A stretch of DNA of 37,991 nt from Ornithinicoccus halotolerans (GCF_009602535.1 NZ_WIQI01000021.1:1-37991); one strand, 5' to 3'. Counted from the stretch's first letter, positions 1 through 8,922 are shown. Made by a program: numbers and translations. Notes: a model not told the origin generated them from the letters alone.

Positions 1-671
1 CGCAGCCGGTCGGCGAGCCGGGTCGGCTGCTGTGGGTCGGCCGGCTCGCTCACCAGCGCCCGGGCCACCAGCCCACGGGTGTGCTTGGCCCGGTGGGTGG
101 CCCCCGGCACGCGCACGACCAGCCACCGGTCGGCCAGCTCGGCGGGCACCGGCCAGGAGGCCGCGTAGCCGCTGGAGCGGCAGTCCACGACCAACCCCCG
201 GCCCACCAGGGCGGGGAGGACCGGCGCCAGGTGTGGCCGCCAGAACCGGGCCAGCGGCCCCGTGCCGGGCAGGGTGACACCCATGGCGAGCCGGTAGGGC
301 GGCACCCGGTCGGTCAGCCGCAGTGCCCCGAACAGCGCCGAGGACACCAGCACCCGCCGTGAGGCGCGGCGCCGGCTGGCGGCGTCGAGGGTCGGCAGGT
401 CCAGCGCGTCGTAGAGCACCCCGGTGTAGAGCTGGCCGGCCGGCAGCGTCGGCGCGCTGCGCAGCCGGGTGTTGCGCGCCACCTCAGCGGCCACCCCCGC
501 CCCGACGCCGAGCACGTCCGGCGCGTCGTCGCGGGCGCTGACCGCGGACAGCTCGGCCAGGACCCGCTCGCGCGGGCCGGTCAGCTCCGGCAGCGTCAGC
601 GCCGCGAGGTCGAGGCTGCGCCCGCGGGCCCGGGTCGCCTTGCCCTCCGAGGGCGGGAGCAGCACGAGCAC
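1..671 (-). CDS. yaaA: YaaA-family peroxide stress protein (3' end cut by window edge)
   Basis: The protein begins VLVLLPPSEGKATRARGR, the N-terminal signature (LLPPSEGK) of the YaaA/DUF328 family. E. coli YaaA lowers free iron during hydrogen peroxide stress and binds DNA; that role is known from the family, not visible here. About 223 codons lie in the window and the family usually has 240-260, so only a short C-terminal piece is missing beyond base 1. The GTG start at 671 is chosen because a TAGGGT -10 box ends six bases upstream, which predicts a leaderless mRNA; an in-frame GTG at 665 is the alternative. The gene is divergent from the RNB ribonuclease, with 51 bases between the two starts. 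Family assignment is firm; the physiological role is inferred. Confidence 0.85.
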   Translation of the reverse strand, partial: MLVLLPPSEGKATRARGRSLDLAALTLPELTGPRERVLAELSAVSARDDAPDVLGVGAGVAAEVARNTRLRSAPTLPAGQLYTGVLYDALDLPTLDAASRRRASRRVLVSSALFGALRLTDRVPPYRLAMGVTLPGTGPLARFWRPHLAPVLPALVGRGLVVDCRSSGYAASWPVPAELADRWLVVRVPGATHRAKHTRGLVARALVSEPADPQQPTRLADRL

Positions 672-677
672 CGCGCC

Positions 678-683
678 ACCCTA
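678..683 (-). promoter_or_regulatory. -10 box for leaderless yaaA transcript
   Basis: On the minus strand TAGGGT is followed by six bases (GGCGCG) and the GTG start at 671. The transcription start should therefore fall on or next to the start codon. No convincing -35 hexamer is seen. Confidence 0.6.
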
Positions 684-709
684 CGGCGGCACATCTGCCC
701 GCCCGCGCC

Positions 710-715
710 TAGGGT
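710..715 (+). promoter_or_regulatory. -10 box for leaderless RNB ribonuclease transcript
   Basis: TAGGGT is followed by seven bases and ATG at 723, predicting an mRNA that begins at the ATG. It faces the yaaA promoter, with the two -10 boxes 26 bases apart. Confidence 0.6.
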
Positions 716-722
716 GCGGACT

Positions 723-2174
723 ATGGCGCAGCGAGCGACGACGATCACCGGCGAGGTGGACGAGACCGGCACCCGGCACCGGCTCGAGGCGGCCTTCGCG
801 CGGATCCGGGACGAGCTGGCGGCGCCCGGCGACTTCCCGCCGGATGCCCTGGCCGACGCCGAGCGCGCCGCGGCCGACCCGGACCTGCCGCGGCGGGACG
901 AGACCGCGCTGCCGCTGTGCACCATCGACCCGCCCGGCTCGATGGACCTCGACCAGGCACTGCACATCGCCCGTGACGGTGCCGGCTACCGGGTGCGTTA
1001 CGCCATCGCGGACGTCCCGGCGTTCGTGCGCCCGGGAAGCGCCCTCGACGAGGAGGCGCGCCGGCGGGGGCAGACCATCTACTGCCCGGACACCCGCGTC
1101 CCGCTGCACCCCGCGGTGATGAGCGAGGACGCCGCCAGCCTGCTCCCCGGGCAGGCGCGCCCGGCCTTCGTGTGGGACGTCCGGCTGGACGCCGACGGCG
1201 CGCGGGACGTGGCCGAGGTGTACCGCGCGGTGGTGCGGTCGCGCCGTCGCTACACCTACGAGGAGGTCCAGCAGCAGGTCGACACCGGCTCGGCGGAGGA
1301 GCCGCTGCTGCTGCTCCGGGAGGTGGGCCGGCTGCGGGTGCAGCGGGAGTCCGACCGCGGCGGGGCCTCGCTGCCGATGCCCTCCCAGGAGGTGCACGTG
1401 GACGGGGACGGCCACTACCGGCTGCGTCGTCGTCCGCTGCGCGAGGCCGAGGACTGGAACGCCCAGATCTCCCTGCTGACCGGGATGGTGGCCGCGGAGA
1501 TCATGCTCGAGGGCGGCATCGGGATCCTGCGCACCATGCCGGCTCCCAGCCAGCGGGACGTGGACCGGTTCCGGCGGCAGGCCCGCGCGCTCGGGGCGGC
1601 GTGGCCGGAGGGGATGGCCTACGGGGACTTCCTGCGCACGCTGGACTGGCAGGACCCTGCGCACCTGGCGATCATCCACGACGCCACCGCGCTGTTCCGC
1701 GGGGCCGGGTACACCCCGTTCGACGGCGCGCCCCCGACCGACCCGGCGCACACCGTGCAGGCGGCGCTGGCGGCGCCGTACGCCCACGTCACCGCGCCGC
1801 TGCGGCGGCTCGTCGACCGGTTCGGGCTGGTGGCCTGCGCGGCGCTGACCGCGGGCCAGGAGGTGCCGGACTGGGTGCGGGCCGCGCTCCCGGAGCTCCC
1901 GCCGATCATGCAGCGCTCCGAGCAGCTGGCGCGCACCGTGGACCGGGCCTGCACCGACGCGGTCGAGGCGGCGGCGCTGCAGCACCGGGTGGGTGAGCGG
2001 TTCCGTGCCGTCGTCGTGGACCGGGCCGGTGACCGCGGCGTGGTGGTGCAGGTGACCGACCCGGCGGTGACGGCGCGCGCCGACGGCGAGGCGGCCCTGG
2101 GCGCCGAGGTGGCGGTGGAGCTGGTGCGTGCCGACGTCACCGGGCACGAGGTCCGGTTCGCGGTCCTGGACTGA
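723..2174 (+). CDS. RNB-domain (RNase II/R-family) ribonuclease, short actinobacterial form
   Basis: The 483-residue protein matches the catalytic RNB domain of processive 3'-5' exoribonucleases of the RNase II/R family. The metal-binding acidic cluster is visible as IDPPGSMDLDQ, with D69, D75 and D77. The N-terminal cold-shock domains of RNase R are absent: only about 60 residues precede the catalytic cluster. The last ~70 residues (from FRAVVVDRAG) look like a small S1/OB-type fold. Full RNase R is over 700 residues, so this is the compact form common in actinobacteria. Expected role: cytoplasmic RNA turnover. ATG 723 is preferred over the in-frame GTG at 714 because the TAGGGT box ends seven bases before it. 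RNase P RNA lies immediately downstream on the other strand. Confidence 0.88.
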   Translation: MAQRATTITGEVDETGTRHRLEAAFARIRDELAAPGDFPPDALADAERAAADPDLPRRDETALPLCTIDPPGSMDLDQALHIARDGAGYRVRYAIADVPAFVRPGSALDEEARRRGQTIYCPDTRVPLHPAVMSEDAASLLPGQARPAFVWDVRLDADGARDVAEVYRAVVRSRRRYTYEEVQQQVDTGSAEEPLLLLREVGRLRVQRESDRGGASLPMPSQEVHVDGDGHYRLRRRPLREAEDWNAQISLLTGMVAAEIMLEGGIGILRTMPAPSQRDVDRFRRQARALGAAWPEGMAYGDFLRTLDWQDPAHLAIIHDATALFRGAGYTPFDGAPPTDPAHTVQAALAAPYAHVTAPLRRLVDRFGLVACAALTAGQEVPDWVRAALPELPPIMQRSEQLARTVDRACTDAVEAAALQHRVGERFRAVVVDRAGDRGVVVQVTDPAVTARADGEAALGAEVAVELVRADVTGHEVRFAVLD

Positions 2175-2237
2175 CCCCGCCGCGACGGCCACCGGCCCCG
2201 CGTGAGCAGGCTGTGCTGCTCCGTGCGGTGCCGGTGG

Positions 2238-2628
2238 GGGACGAGCCGACCGGTACGCCGGGTTCTGTCCCGCCGCGCCGTCACCGGCACTGCGGCGGGG
2301 GCGGCCATCCATCTCGGGCGACCGTTGCCGGCCACCTCCAGCGGCCTACCCGCACGCTCGGGCGGGCCGCCCTCGAACGCGTGCTGTCTGGCCTTGCTCC
2401 CGGTGGGGTTTACCGAGCCGCGCCGGTCACCCGGCGCGCTGGTGGTCTCTTACACCACCGTTTCACCCTTACCCCCGACGGATCGAGGGCGGTCTGCTTT
2501 CTGTGGCACTGTCCCGCGGGTCACCCCGGGTGGCCGTTAGCCACCACCGTGCCCTGTGGAGCCCGGACGTTCCTCGACGGAGCCACCCGAGGGTGCTCCG
2601 ACGCGACCGCCTGGTCGACTCGTCCTCC
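2238..2628 (-). ncRNA. rnpB: RNase P RNA (bacterial type A)
   Basis: Read on the minus strand, the region holds the universal RNase P elements. Near the 5' side is GAGGAACGTCCGGGCTCCAC (complement of about 2556-2575), matching the conserved P4/CR-I segment. Mid-molecule is GGGTGAAACGGTGGTGTAAG. Near the 3' end is ACAGAACCCGGCGTACCGG, matching the conserved ACAGAA..CCGGCUUA segment. The 5' GACGAGTCGACC and 3' GGTCGGCTCGTC pair to form helix P1, which sets the ends to within a few bases. It is the catalytic RNA that trims tRNA 5' leaders, in complex with RnpA. Any long open frames here are chance products of high GC. Confidence 0.93.
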
Positions 2629-2631
2629 CTC

Positions 2632-2637
2632 AGCGTA
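2632..2637 (-). promoter_or_regulatory. -10 box for rnpB
   Basis: Minus-strand TACGCT lies about seven bases upstream of the predicted RNase P RNA 5' end, the spacing expected for a -10 element. No clear -35 is visible. Confidence 0.5.
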
Positions 2638-2672
2638 GCGGACCCGCCCGGCGGGACAGCGCGGTGTTGCAC

Positions 2673-2702
2673 TGACATCATAATGATGTCAGTCTGATGT
2701 CA
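2673..2702 (+). promoter_or_regulatory. Three-site operator upstream of the RHH/DUF4097 genes
   Basis: TGACATCATAATGATGTCA (2673-2691) is a perfect 9-bp inverted repeat with one central base. A third copy, TGATGTCA, sits at 2695-2702. All three 8-mers have the form TGA-YR-TCA and are centred exactly 11 bp apart, one helical turn. A -10-like CATAAT (2679-2684) lies inside it. The layout resembles tandem operators of ribbon-helix-helix repressors such as MetJ or Arc. The RHH gene just downstream is the obvious candidate binder; that assignment is inference. Confidence 0.65.
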
Positions 2703-2737
2703 TGCCTCGACGGGCGAGGCGGGAGCGGAGGACCAGC

Positions 2738-2914
2738 ATGATGCTCAACGACCCCGAGCAGGTCCGGGCCGAGCAGCAGTGGCACGCCGAGCGGCTGAGC
2801 CGTGCCTGGCCACGGCACAGTCGGCCAGCAGCAACCCCGGAGCCGGCCGTGGGACAGTGGTGGCAGCACAGTGACAGCACGCGGACCCAGCCGCGGGTAG
2901 AAGGAAGGTGCACC
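2738..2914 (+). other. In-frame upstream extension or leader ORF of the RHH gene
   Basis: ATG at 2738 follows a good Shine-Dalgarno sequence (GGAGGA, 2727-2732, five-base spacer). It opens a frame that runs without a stop into the RHH gene at 2915. The first ~30 residues (MMLNDPEQVRAEQQWHAERL, then basic and aromatic residues) look like a short amphipathic helix; the rest is low in structure. Either the RHH protein has a 59-residue N-terminal extension (207 residues in all), or a small leader protein is made and the in-frame continuity is chance. The second Shine-Dalgarno/GTG at 2915 argues that a shorter product is also made. Confidence 0.4.
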
Positions 2915-3361
2915 GTGGACACTCAGAGCGCGACCGTGCGGTTCGAGGCGGCCCTCAGTCAGCAGCTGGCCCTGTCCGCCGACCCGGCGGTCGAGAGCGC
3001 CGGTGAGCTGCTGCGGCAGTCGCTGGGGGCGGCCACCCAGCAGCTGGCGATGGACATGGCCCAGCAGGCGGCGGCGGAGGTCTCCGGGCAGCTGAGCGGG
3101 CAGCACGTGGAGGTGGTGCTCCGCGACGGCGAGCCCACCCTCGTGGTGCGGGCCGAGGAGTCGGCCCCGCAGGCGGCCCCGCCGGAGGGCATGGAGGCCC
3201 GGCTCACGCTGCGGCTGCCCTCCTCGCTGAAGGACACCGTGGAGCAGGCCGCCACGCAGGCCGGCGACTCGGTCAACTCCTGGGTGGTGAAGACCCTCAA
3301 CAGCACCGCCTCCCGTCCCGGCGGCGTCGGCCGGCGGTTCTCGGGGACGGTGCGCACGTGA
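2915..3361 (+). CDS. HicB/Arc-like ribbon-helix-helix DNA-binding protein
   Basis: The 148-residue protein has a helical N-terminal half (VDTQSATVRFEAALSQQLAL onward, rich in Ala/Gln) and a C-terminal ribbon-helix-helix motif. The strand is LTLRLPSSLKDTVEQAA, and the helix pair QAGDSVNSWVVKTLNSTA matches the HicB/Arc pattern (strand, helix, 'SVNxWVV', helix). Databases often label this family a HicB antitoxin, but there is no HicA toxin next to it. Its partner is the DUF4097 gene, which overlaps it by four bases (GTGA, 3358-3361), so the two are translationally coupled. GTG 2915 is chosen for its strong AAGGAAGG Shine-Dalgarno (2901-2908). Autoregulation through the TGAYRTCA operator upstream is likely but inferred. 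The same gene pair occurs in Streptomyces, as far as I recall. Confidence 0.7.
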   Translation: MDTQSATVRFEAALSQQLALSADPAVESAGELLRQSLGAATQQLAMDMAQQAAAEVSGQLSGQHVEVVLRDGEPTLVVRAEESAPQAAPPEGMEARLTLRLPSSLKDTVEQAATQAGDSVNSWVVKTLNSTASRPGGVGRRFSGTVRT

Positions 3362-4131
3362 CCCGGCGGGAGCGGTTCACCGCGGTGGCGACACCCACGG
3401 TGGAGTTGCGGCTGACCGCCGGCCGGGCCCGGCTGTTGCCGGCCGAGGACGAGGTGGTCGAGGTGGTCATCGAGTCCCGGCAGGCCGACGCCTACCGGGT
3501 CGAGCGGTCCGGCACCCAGGTGTGGGTCGAGCAGCCCGGGCGGGGTCTCGGCGGCTCCAGCAACGACCTGGTCGAGCTCCGGCTGCCGCCCGGTGCGGCG
3601 GTGACCGCGCGGACCACCGCGGCGGAGCTGGAGTCCGACGTCCGGCTGGGCTCGCTCTCGGCGGTGCTGGTCTCCGGCGGGCTGCGCGCCGGACCGGTCG
3701 ACGGGACCGCCCGGGTGCGCACCGCCTCCGGTGACGTGGAGGTGGGCGACGTGGGCGGGGACCTGACGGTGCACTCCGCCTCCGGCGACGTGACCGCCGG
3801 CCGGGTGACCGGCGCGGTCGAGGCGACCACCGCCTCCGGTGACGTGCGGATGGACGCGGTCGGCGGGCGGCTGGAGGTGCGGACCGCCTCCGGCGACGTG
3901 CGGGTGCGCCGCTACGAGGGCCCGGAGGTGCGGGTGCGCTCGGTGTCCGGGGACCTCTGGCTCGGGCTACCGCCCGGCCTGGAGGTGGAGCTGTCCGGTT
4001 CCACGCTGTCCGGGGCAGTGCGCAACGGCTTCGCCGACCGGGCCGGTCAGGACACCGGACCGGGCGACCGCCGGCCGGTGCGGGTGCAGCTGCAGTCGGT
4101 CTCCGGCGACCTGGTCCTCCAGCCCGCCTAG
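3358..4131 (+). CDS. DUF4097-family beta-strand repeat protein
   Basis: This 257-residue protein has no signal peptide or membrane segment that I can see. Its middle is built of 'ASGDV' repeats: (R)TASGDVEVGDVGGDL, SASGDVTAGRVTGAV, TASGDVRMDAVGGRL, TASGDVRVRRYEGPE, then SVSGDLWLGLPPGL and a last SVSGDLVLQPA at the C-terminus. This is the DUF4097 'putative adhesin' pattern, expected to fold as a right-handed beta-helix or stacked beta-roll. The GTG start overlaps the stop of the RHH gene (GTGA). No enzymatic residues are evident and the function is unknown. Coupling to a DNA-binding protein suggests a sensor or scaffold partner for it, which is inference. The gene ends 25 bases from the convergent metallo-hydrolase. 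Confidence 0.8.
   Translation: MTRRERFTAVATPTVELRLTAGRARLLPAEDEVVEVVIESRQADAYRVERSGTQVWVEQPGRGLGGSSNDLVELRLPPGAAVTARTTAAELESDVRLGSLSAVLVSGGLRAGPVDGTARVRTASGDVEVGDVGGDLTVHSASGDVTAGRVTGAVEATTASGDVRMDAVGGRLEVRTASGDVRVRRYEGPEVRVRSVSGDLWLGLPPGLEVELSGSTLSGAVRNGFADRAGQDTGPGDRRPVRVQLQSVSGDLVLQPA
3721..3900 (+). repeat. Intragenic tandem repeats, 54-bp period (DUF4097 gene)
   Basis: The core ACCGCCTCCGGTGACGTG or a close variant begins at 3721, 3775, 3829 and 3883, exactly 54 bp (18 codons) apart. A degenerate fifth unit starts at 3940 (57 bp on). The third bases alternate GGT/GGC, so the copies are not freshly duplicated. Protein constraint plus occasional duplication or conversion explains the pattern. 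Confidence 0.8.
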
Positions 4132-4156
4132 GGAGGAGCGGCCGGGGCCGGGGCGG

Positions 4157-4819
4157 TCAGCGCCGGGTCGGGCCGGCCCCCCGCAGGTCCAGCACGGCCA
4201 CGCCCTCCTCGGCACCGTGGGTGGCGACGTGGCCGAGGTACATCGACCGCCCGGTGTCGTTGAGCAGGCCGTCGTGGATGGGGATGATCGCCTGCCGCGG
4301 GGCGACCCGGCGGACGAAACCGATGGTGTCGCGCACGGCGGCCCACGGCGCGTTCACCGGCACGCAGAGCAGGTCAACCTCCCCGGGGTCGGCGTCCAGC
4401 GCGTCGCCGGGGTGGAACACGGTCGGGACGCCCTCGGCGCGCAGCACCAGCCCGCGGTTGTCGATGCGGGGGACGTAGTCGTGGATCAGCGCGTGCCGCT
4501 CGCCGACCGCCGTCACCTCTAGTGGCCCCAGCCGCAGGGTCGCGCCGCTGTCCAGCGGCTGCACCCGCCCGGCCTGGTCGCCCAGCGGCTCCGTGAGGGC
4601 GGCGGCGGCCTGCGGCTCGGCCCACACCTGCGCGGCCGGGTTCTGCCGGAGCAGCCCGGGCAGCCGGTCGGGGTCCGCGTGGTCGGGGTGCTGGTGGGTG
4701 ATCAGCACCGCGGAGAGGTCGCGCTGGTCCAGGTCGCTGAAGGTCCCGGGGTCGATGAGGACGCGTTGGTCGGCCACCTCGACGAGCAGGCACGAGTGAC
4801 CCAGGTGGGTGAGCTCCAT
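4157..4819 (-). CDS. Metallo-beta-lactamase-fold hydrolase (UlaG-like)
   Basis: This 220-residue protein opens MELTHLGHSCLLVE and carries the zinc-binding motif THQHPDHAD (HxHxDH at residues 42-47). Further likely metal ligands lie in VFHPGDAL and the C-terminal IPIHDGLLN. The short single-domain form with N-terminal 'xLGHSCxLxE' resembles UlaG/YtkL-type hydrolases whose substrates are mostly unknown; UlaG itself opens ascorbate-6-phosphate lactone. Start ATG 4819 is supported by a TACCGT -10 box seven bases upstream, so the transcript is probably leaderless, and longer in-frame extensions are rejected. It is divergent from guaB1 across 77 bases and convergent with the DUF4097 gene. Substrate unassigned. 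Confidence 0.85.
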   Translation of the reverse strand: MELTHLGHSCLLVEVADQRVLIDPGTFSDLDQRDLSAVLITHQHPDHADPDRLPGLLRQNPAAQVWAEPQAAAALTEPLGDQAGRVQPLDSGATLRLGPLEVTAVGERHALIHDYVPRIDNRGLVLRAEGVPTVFHPGDALDADPGEVDLLCVPVNAPWAAVRDTIGFVRRVAPRQAIIPIHDGLLNDTGRSMYLGHVATHGAEEGVAVLDLRGAGPTRR

Positions 4820-4826
4820 GGCTCTC

Positions 4827-4832
4827 ACGGTA
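4827..4832 (-). promoter_or_regulatory. -10 box for leaderless metallo-hydrolase transcript
   Basis: Minus-strand TACCGT, then seven bases, then ATG at 4819. This predicts initiation on the A of the start codon. Confidence 0.55.
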
Positions 4833-4833
4833 G

Positions 4834-6354
<1,521 letters not shown>

Positions 6355-6436
6355 GGTAGCCGGCGGCTGGGCAGGTGTACCTTGGCCACGAGCGGCCGTG
6401 CACCTCTCGGGGCCGCCGGCGGGAGCAGGGACCAGC

Positions 6437-7234
6437 GTGCGTGATCTGGAGGCAGGACGCCGCGCCCACCTGAACATGGTGGAGGCGTTCGCCTCGCTGC
6501 CGCCGCACCAACCCCGAGGGTTCCTGCGCCGGTCAAACGGTGTGGTCGTGGCTGCCACCGCCAGCCCCGTCGCACTGTTCAACGAGGTGCTGCCGGTTGC
6601 CGACCCCGTCAGCGTCGAGGCGCTGGTCGCAGCCGTCCAGGGCCTCCAGGCAACCGGGCTGCCGTTCTACGCTCAGCTGCGCGAGGGGCTCGACGACGGG
6701 CTGGTGCGCGCGGTCACCGATCTCGGCCTCGAGGAGGACGCCAGCGCCTCCTGGCCGGCCATGGTCTGCACCGACCTACCACGGGTTGCGGAGGGGCCGG
6801 GCAGCCTTCACATCCGCACCGTCGACGGCCGGTCCGGACTGGAGGAGTTCGTGCGTGCGTCGGCGGAGATCACGGGGGGCAGCCCCGAGATCACGCACAC
6901 CTGGCTGGGGCACGGCGTCGCGGACGATCCCCGGTGGGCACTGCTCACCGGCTATGCCGCGGGCGTCCCTGTCGCCCAGGCCATGAGCTTCCGGTCCGGG
7001 AGGGTTGTCGGCATCTACAACGTCGTGACCGCCGCAACGGCGAGGCGACGGGGGTACGGATGGGCGGTGACGAGCGGCGCGATCGCGACCGGCGCCCAGG
7101 CGGGCTGCACGGAGGCGGTCCTGCAGTCCTCTGCCGTTGCCCTGCCGATGTATGAGTCCCACGGCTTCAGCACCCTCTTCCGCTACCGAGCCTTCCGCTG
7201 GCGGGCGTCCCGAGCGCCGCGGACAGCACGGTAG
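6437..7234 (+). CDS. GNAT-family N-acetyltransferase
   Basis: This 265-residue protein ends in a GNAT fold. VGIYNVVTAATARRRGYGWAVT contains the acetyl-CoA pyrophosphate loop (RRRGYG, residues 203-208). The following EAVLQSSAVALPMYESHGF matches motif B, with the typical 'MYESxGF'. The N-terminal ~150 residues (VEAFASLPPHQPRGFLRRSN) are an extra domain, so this may be a tandem-GNAT or two-domain form. GTG 6437 gives the start VRDLEAGRRAHLNM and has a purine-rich stretch upstream; GTG 6398 is an in-frame alternative close to a possible -10 (TACCTT, 6378-6383). Substrate unknown. Codon third positions are less strictly G/C than in guaB1, a faint hint of recent arrival. It ends ten bases from the convergent ppgK. 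Confidence 0.8.
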   Translation: MRDLEAGRRAHLNMVEAFASLPPHQPRGFLRRSNGVVVAATASPVALFNEVLPVADPVSVEALVAAVQGLQATGLPFYAQLREGLDDGLVRAVTDLGLEEDASASWPAMVCTDLPRVAEGPGSLHIRTVDGRSGLEEFVRASAEITGGSPEITHTWLGHGVADDPRWALLTGYAAGVPVAQAMSFRSGRVVGIYNVVTAATARRRGYGWAVTSGAIATGAQAGCTEAVLQSSAVALPMYESHGFSTLFRYRAFRWRASRAPRTAR

Positions 7235-7244
7235 GGACGGTCGC

Positions 7245-8012
7245 TCAGGCCTGCCCCTCCCGGTGGGCGGCCAGCCAGGCCGCCCCGATGATGCCGGCGT
7301 CGTTGCGCAGCTGGGCGGGCACGATCGGCGTGCGCAGGTCCAGCTCGGACAGGAACTTGTCGGCCTTCTTGGACACGCCGCCGCCGACGATGAACAGGTC
7401 CGGCCAGAACAGGTCCTCCACGTGCCGGTAGTAGCGCTGCAGCCGGGCGGCCCACTCCTGCCAGGACAGGTCCTCGTCCTCGCGGGCACTGTTGGCAGCC
7501 CGGGTCTCGGCGTCGTGACCGTCCAGCTCCAGGTGACCCAGCTCGGTGTTGGGCACCAGCTCCCCGCCGTGGAACAGGGCGGTGCCGATGCCCGTGCCGA
7601 GGGTGGTGAGCAGCACGACGCCGTCCGTGCCGCGGCCGGCGCCGTAGTGCATCTCGGCCGCGCCCGCGGCGTCGGCGTCGTTGACCACCAGGACCGGCCG
7701 GCCGAGCAGGTCGCCGAAGAGCGTCTCGGCGTCGGTGCCGATCCAGTCCTCGTCGATGTTGGCGGCGGTGCGGACGGTGCCGTGCTGCACGACGGCGGGG
7801 ACGGTGATGCCCACCGGGGCGTCCGCGGGCAGCTGCCCGGCGAACTCCTCGGCGATCGTCCCGACCAGCTCGGCGACCGCCTCGGGGGTTGAGCGGCCGG
7901 GCGTCTTCAGGCGGAGCCGCTCGGCAGCGAACCGGCCCTCGACCAGGTCCACCGGGGCCCCCTTGATGCCGCTACCGCCGATGTCGACGCCGAGCAGGTG
8001 CTGGTCGGTCAC
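7245..8012 (-). CDS. ppgK: Polyphosphate glucokinase (ROK family)
   Basis: The 255-residue protein starts VTDQHLLGVDIGGSGIKG, the ROK/PpgK phosphate-binding loop (residues 9-18). Further motifs are VLLTTLGTGIGTALFHGGELVPN (nucleotide binding) and the GHLELDG segment (159-165) typical of PpgK instead of the zinc-binding ROK motif. The C-terminal DLFIVGGGVSKKADKF also fits. PpgK phosphorylates glucose to glucose-6-phosphate using polyphosphate or ATP in the cytosol and is characteristic of actinobacteria. The GTG start has a strong AAGGAGG Shine-Dalgarno, so it is translated from a leadered message. It lies 36 bases downstream of map on the same strand and is probably cotranscribed. Confidence 0.93.
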   Translation of the reverse strand: MTDQHLLGVDIGGSGIKGAPVDLVEGRFAAERLRLKTPGRSTPEAVAELVGTIAEEFAGQLPADAPVGITVPAVVQHGTVRTAANIDEDWIGTDAETLFGDLLGRPVLVVNDADAAGAAEMHYGAGRGTDGVVLLTTLGTGIGTALFHGGELVPNTELGHLELDGHDAETRAANSAREDEDLSWQEWAARLQRYYRHVEDLFWPDLFIVGGGVSKKADKFLSELDLRTPIVPAQLRNDAGIIGAAWLAAHREGQA

Positions 8013-8048
8013 GGACTGCCTCCTTGGGGTCAGGACGGTCCCGGCCCG

Positions 8049-8909
8049 TCAGGGGAGGGTCAGGATCTCGTTGCCGGTCTCGGTGATGAGGATGGTGTGC
8101 TCGAACTGGGCCGAGCGGCGGCCGTCGGCCGTGACGATCGTCCACCCGTCCTCCCACGCCCGCCAGTCGGGCGTGCCCAGGTTGAGCATCGGCTCGATGG
8201 TGAAGGTCATCCCCGGCTCGATGACGTCGGAGTACTCCGGCGCGTCGTAGTGCGGGATGATCAGCCCGGAGTGGAAGGCCGGCCCCACCCCGTGGCCGGT
8301 GTAGTCGCGGACGACTCCGTAGCCGAACCGGCGGGCGTAGGACTCGATGACCCGGCCGATGACGTTGACCTGCCGGCCCGGGACGGCGGCGCGGATCGCC
8401 CGCCGCAACGCCTCCTCGGTGCGCTCGACCAGCAGCCGCGACTCCTCGGCGACGTCGCCGACCAGGAAGGTGGCGTTGTTGTCGCCGTGGACCCCGTGGA
8501 CGTACGCGGTGACGTCGACGTTGACGATGTCGCCGTCCTGCAGCGGGCGGTCGTCGGGGATGCCGTGGCAGACGACCTCGTTGACCGAAGTGCACAGCGA
8601 CTTCGGGTAGCCCCGGTAGCCCAGCGTCGACGGGTAGGCACCGTGGTCGAGCAGGAACTCGTGGCCGATGCGGTCCAGCTCGTCGGTGGTGACGCCGGGG
8701 GCGACCGCCCGGCCGCACTCGGCGAGCGCCTGCGCCGCGACCCGGCCGGCGACGCGCATCCGCTCGATCGTCTCGGCGTCCTTGACCTCCGGGCCGGTGT
8801 AGGGAGCGGGAGCGGGGCGGTCGACGTACTCGGGGCGGGCGATGTGGGCGGGCACGTCCCGGCGGGGACCGACCCGCCCGGGTGCCAGGGTTGCGGAGGA
8901 GCTCGGCAT
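8049..8909 (-). CDS. map: Methionine aminopeptidase type I with N-terminal extension
   Basis: This 286-residue protein carries all five metal ligands of type I MetAP: D132 (NVDVTAY), D143 (HGDNNATF), H206 (TGHGVGP), E239 (TIEPM) and E270 (QFEHT), plus H115 (VCHGIP). It removes the initiator methionine from new proteins. About 40 residues precede the catalytic domain and include a proline-rich stretch ([12 protein letters not shown]), as in the longer mycobacterial MetAP1c, where the extension is thought to contact the ribosome. ATG 8909 lies seven bases from a TAGACT -10 box, so a leaderless message is expected and the extension is genuinely translated. ppgK follows 36 bases later. Confidence 0.95.
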   Translation of the reverse strand: MPSSSATLAPGRVGPRRDVPAHIARPEYVDRPAPAPYTGPEVKDAETIERMRVAGRVAAQALAECGRAVAPGVTTDELDRIGHEFLLDHGAYPSTLGYRGYPKSLCTSVNEVVCHGIPDDRPLQDGDIVNVDVTAYVHGVHGDNNATFLVGDVAEESRLLVERTEEALRRAIRAAVPGRQVNVIGRVIESYARRFGYGVVRDYTGHGVGPAFHSGLIIPHYDAPEYSDVIEPGMTFTIEPMLNLGTPDWRAWEDGWTIVTADGRRSAQFEHTILITETGNEILTLP

Positions 8910-8916
8910 ACGGTGA

Positions 8917-8922
8917 AGTCTA
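8917..8922 (-). promoter_or_regulatory. -10 box for leaderless map transcript
   Basis: Minus-strand TAGACT, seven bases, then ATG at 8909. Confidence 0.6.

Noticed and set aside
2641-3361. HicAB toxin-antitoxin system
   Set aside because: The RHH protein is HicB-like, but no HicA-type dsRBD toxin is adjacent. The partner is a DUF4097 protein.
6437-7234. Horizontal acquisition of the GNAT gene
   Set aside because: Codon use looks slightly less GC-strict, but the difference is not clear by eye and no mobile element flanks it.
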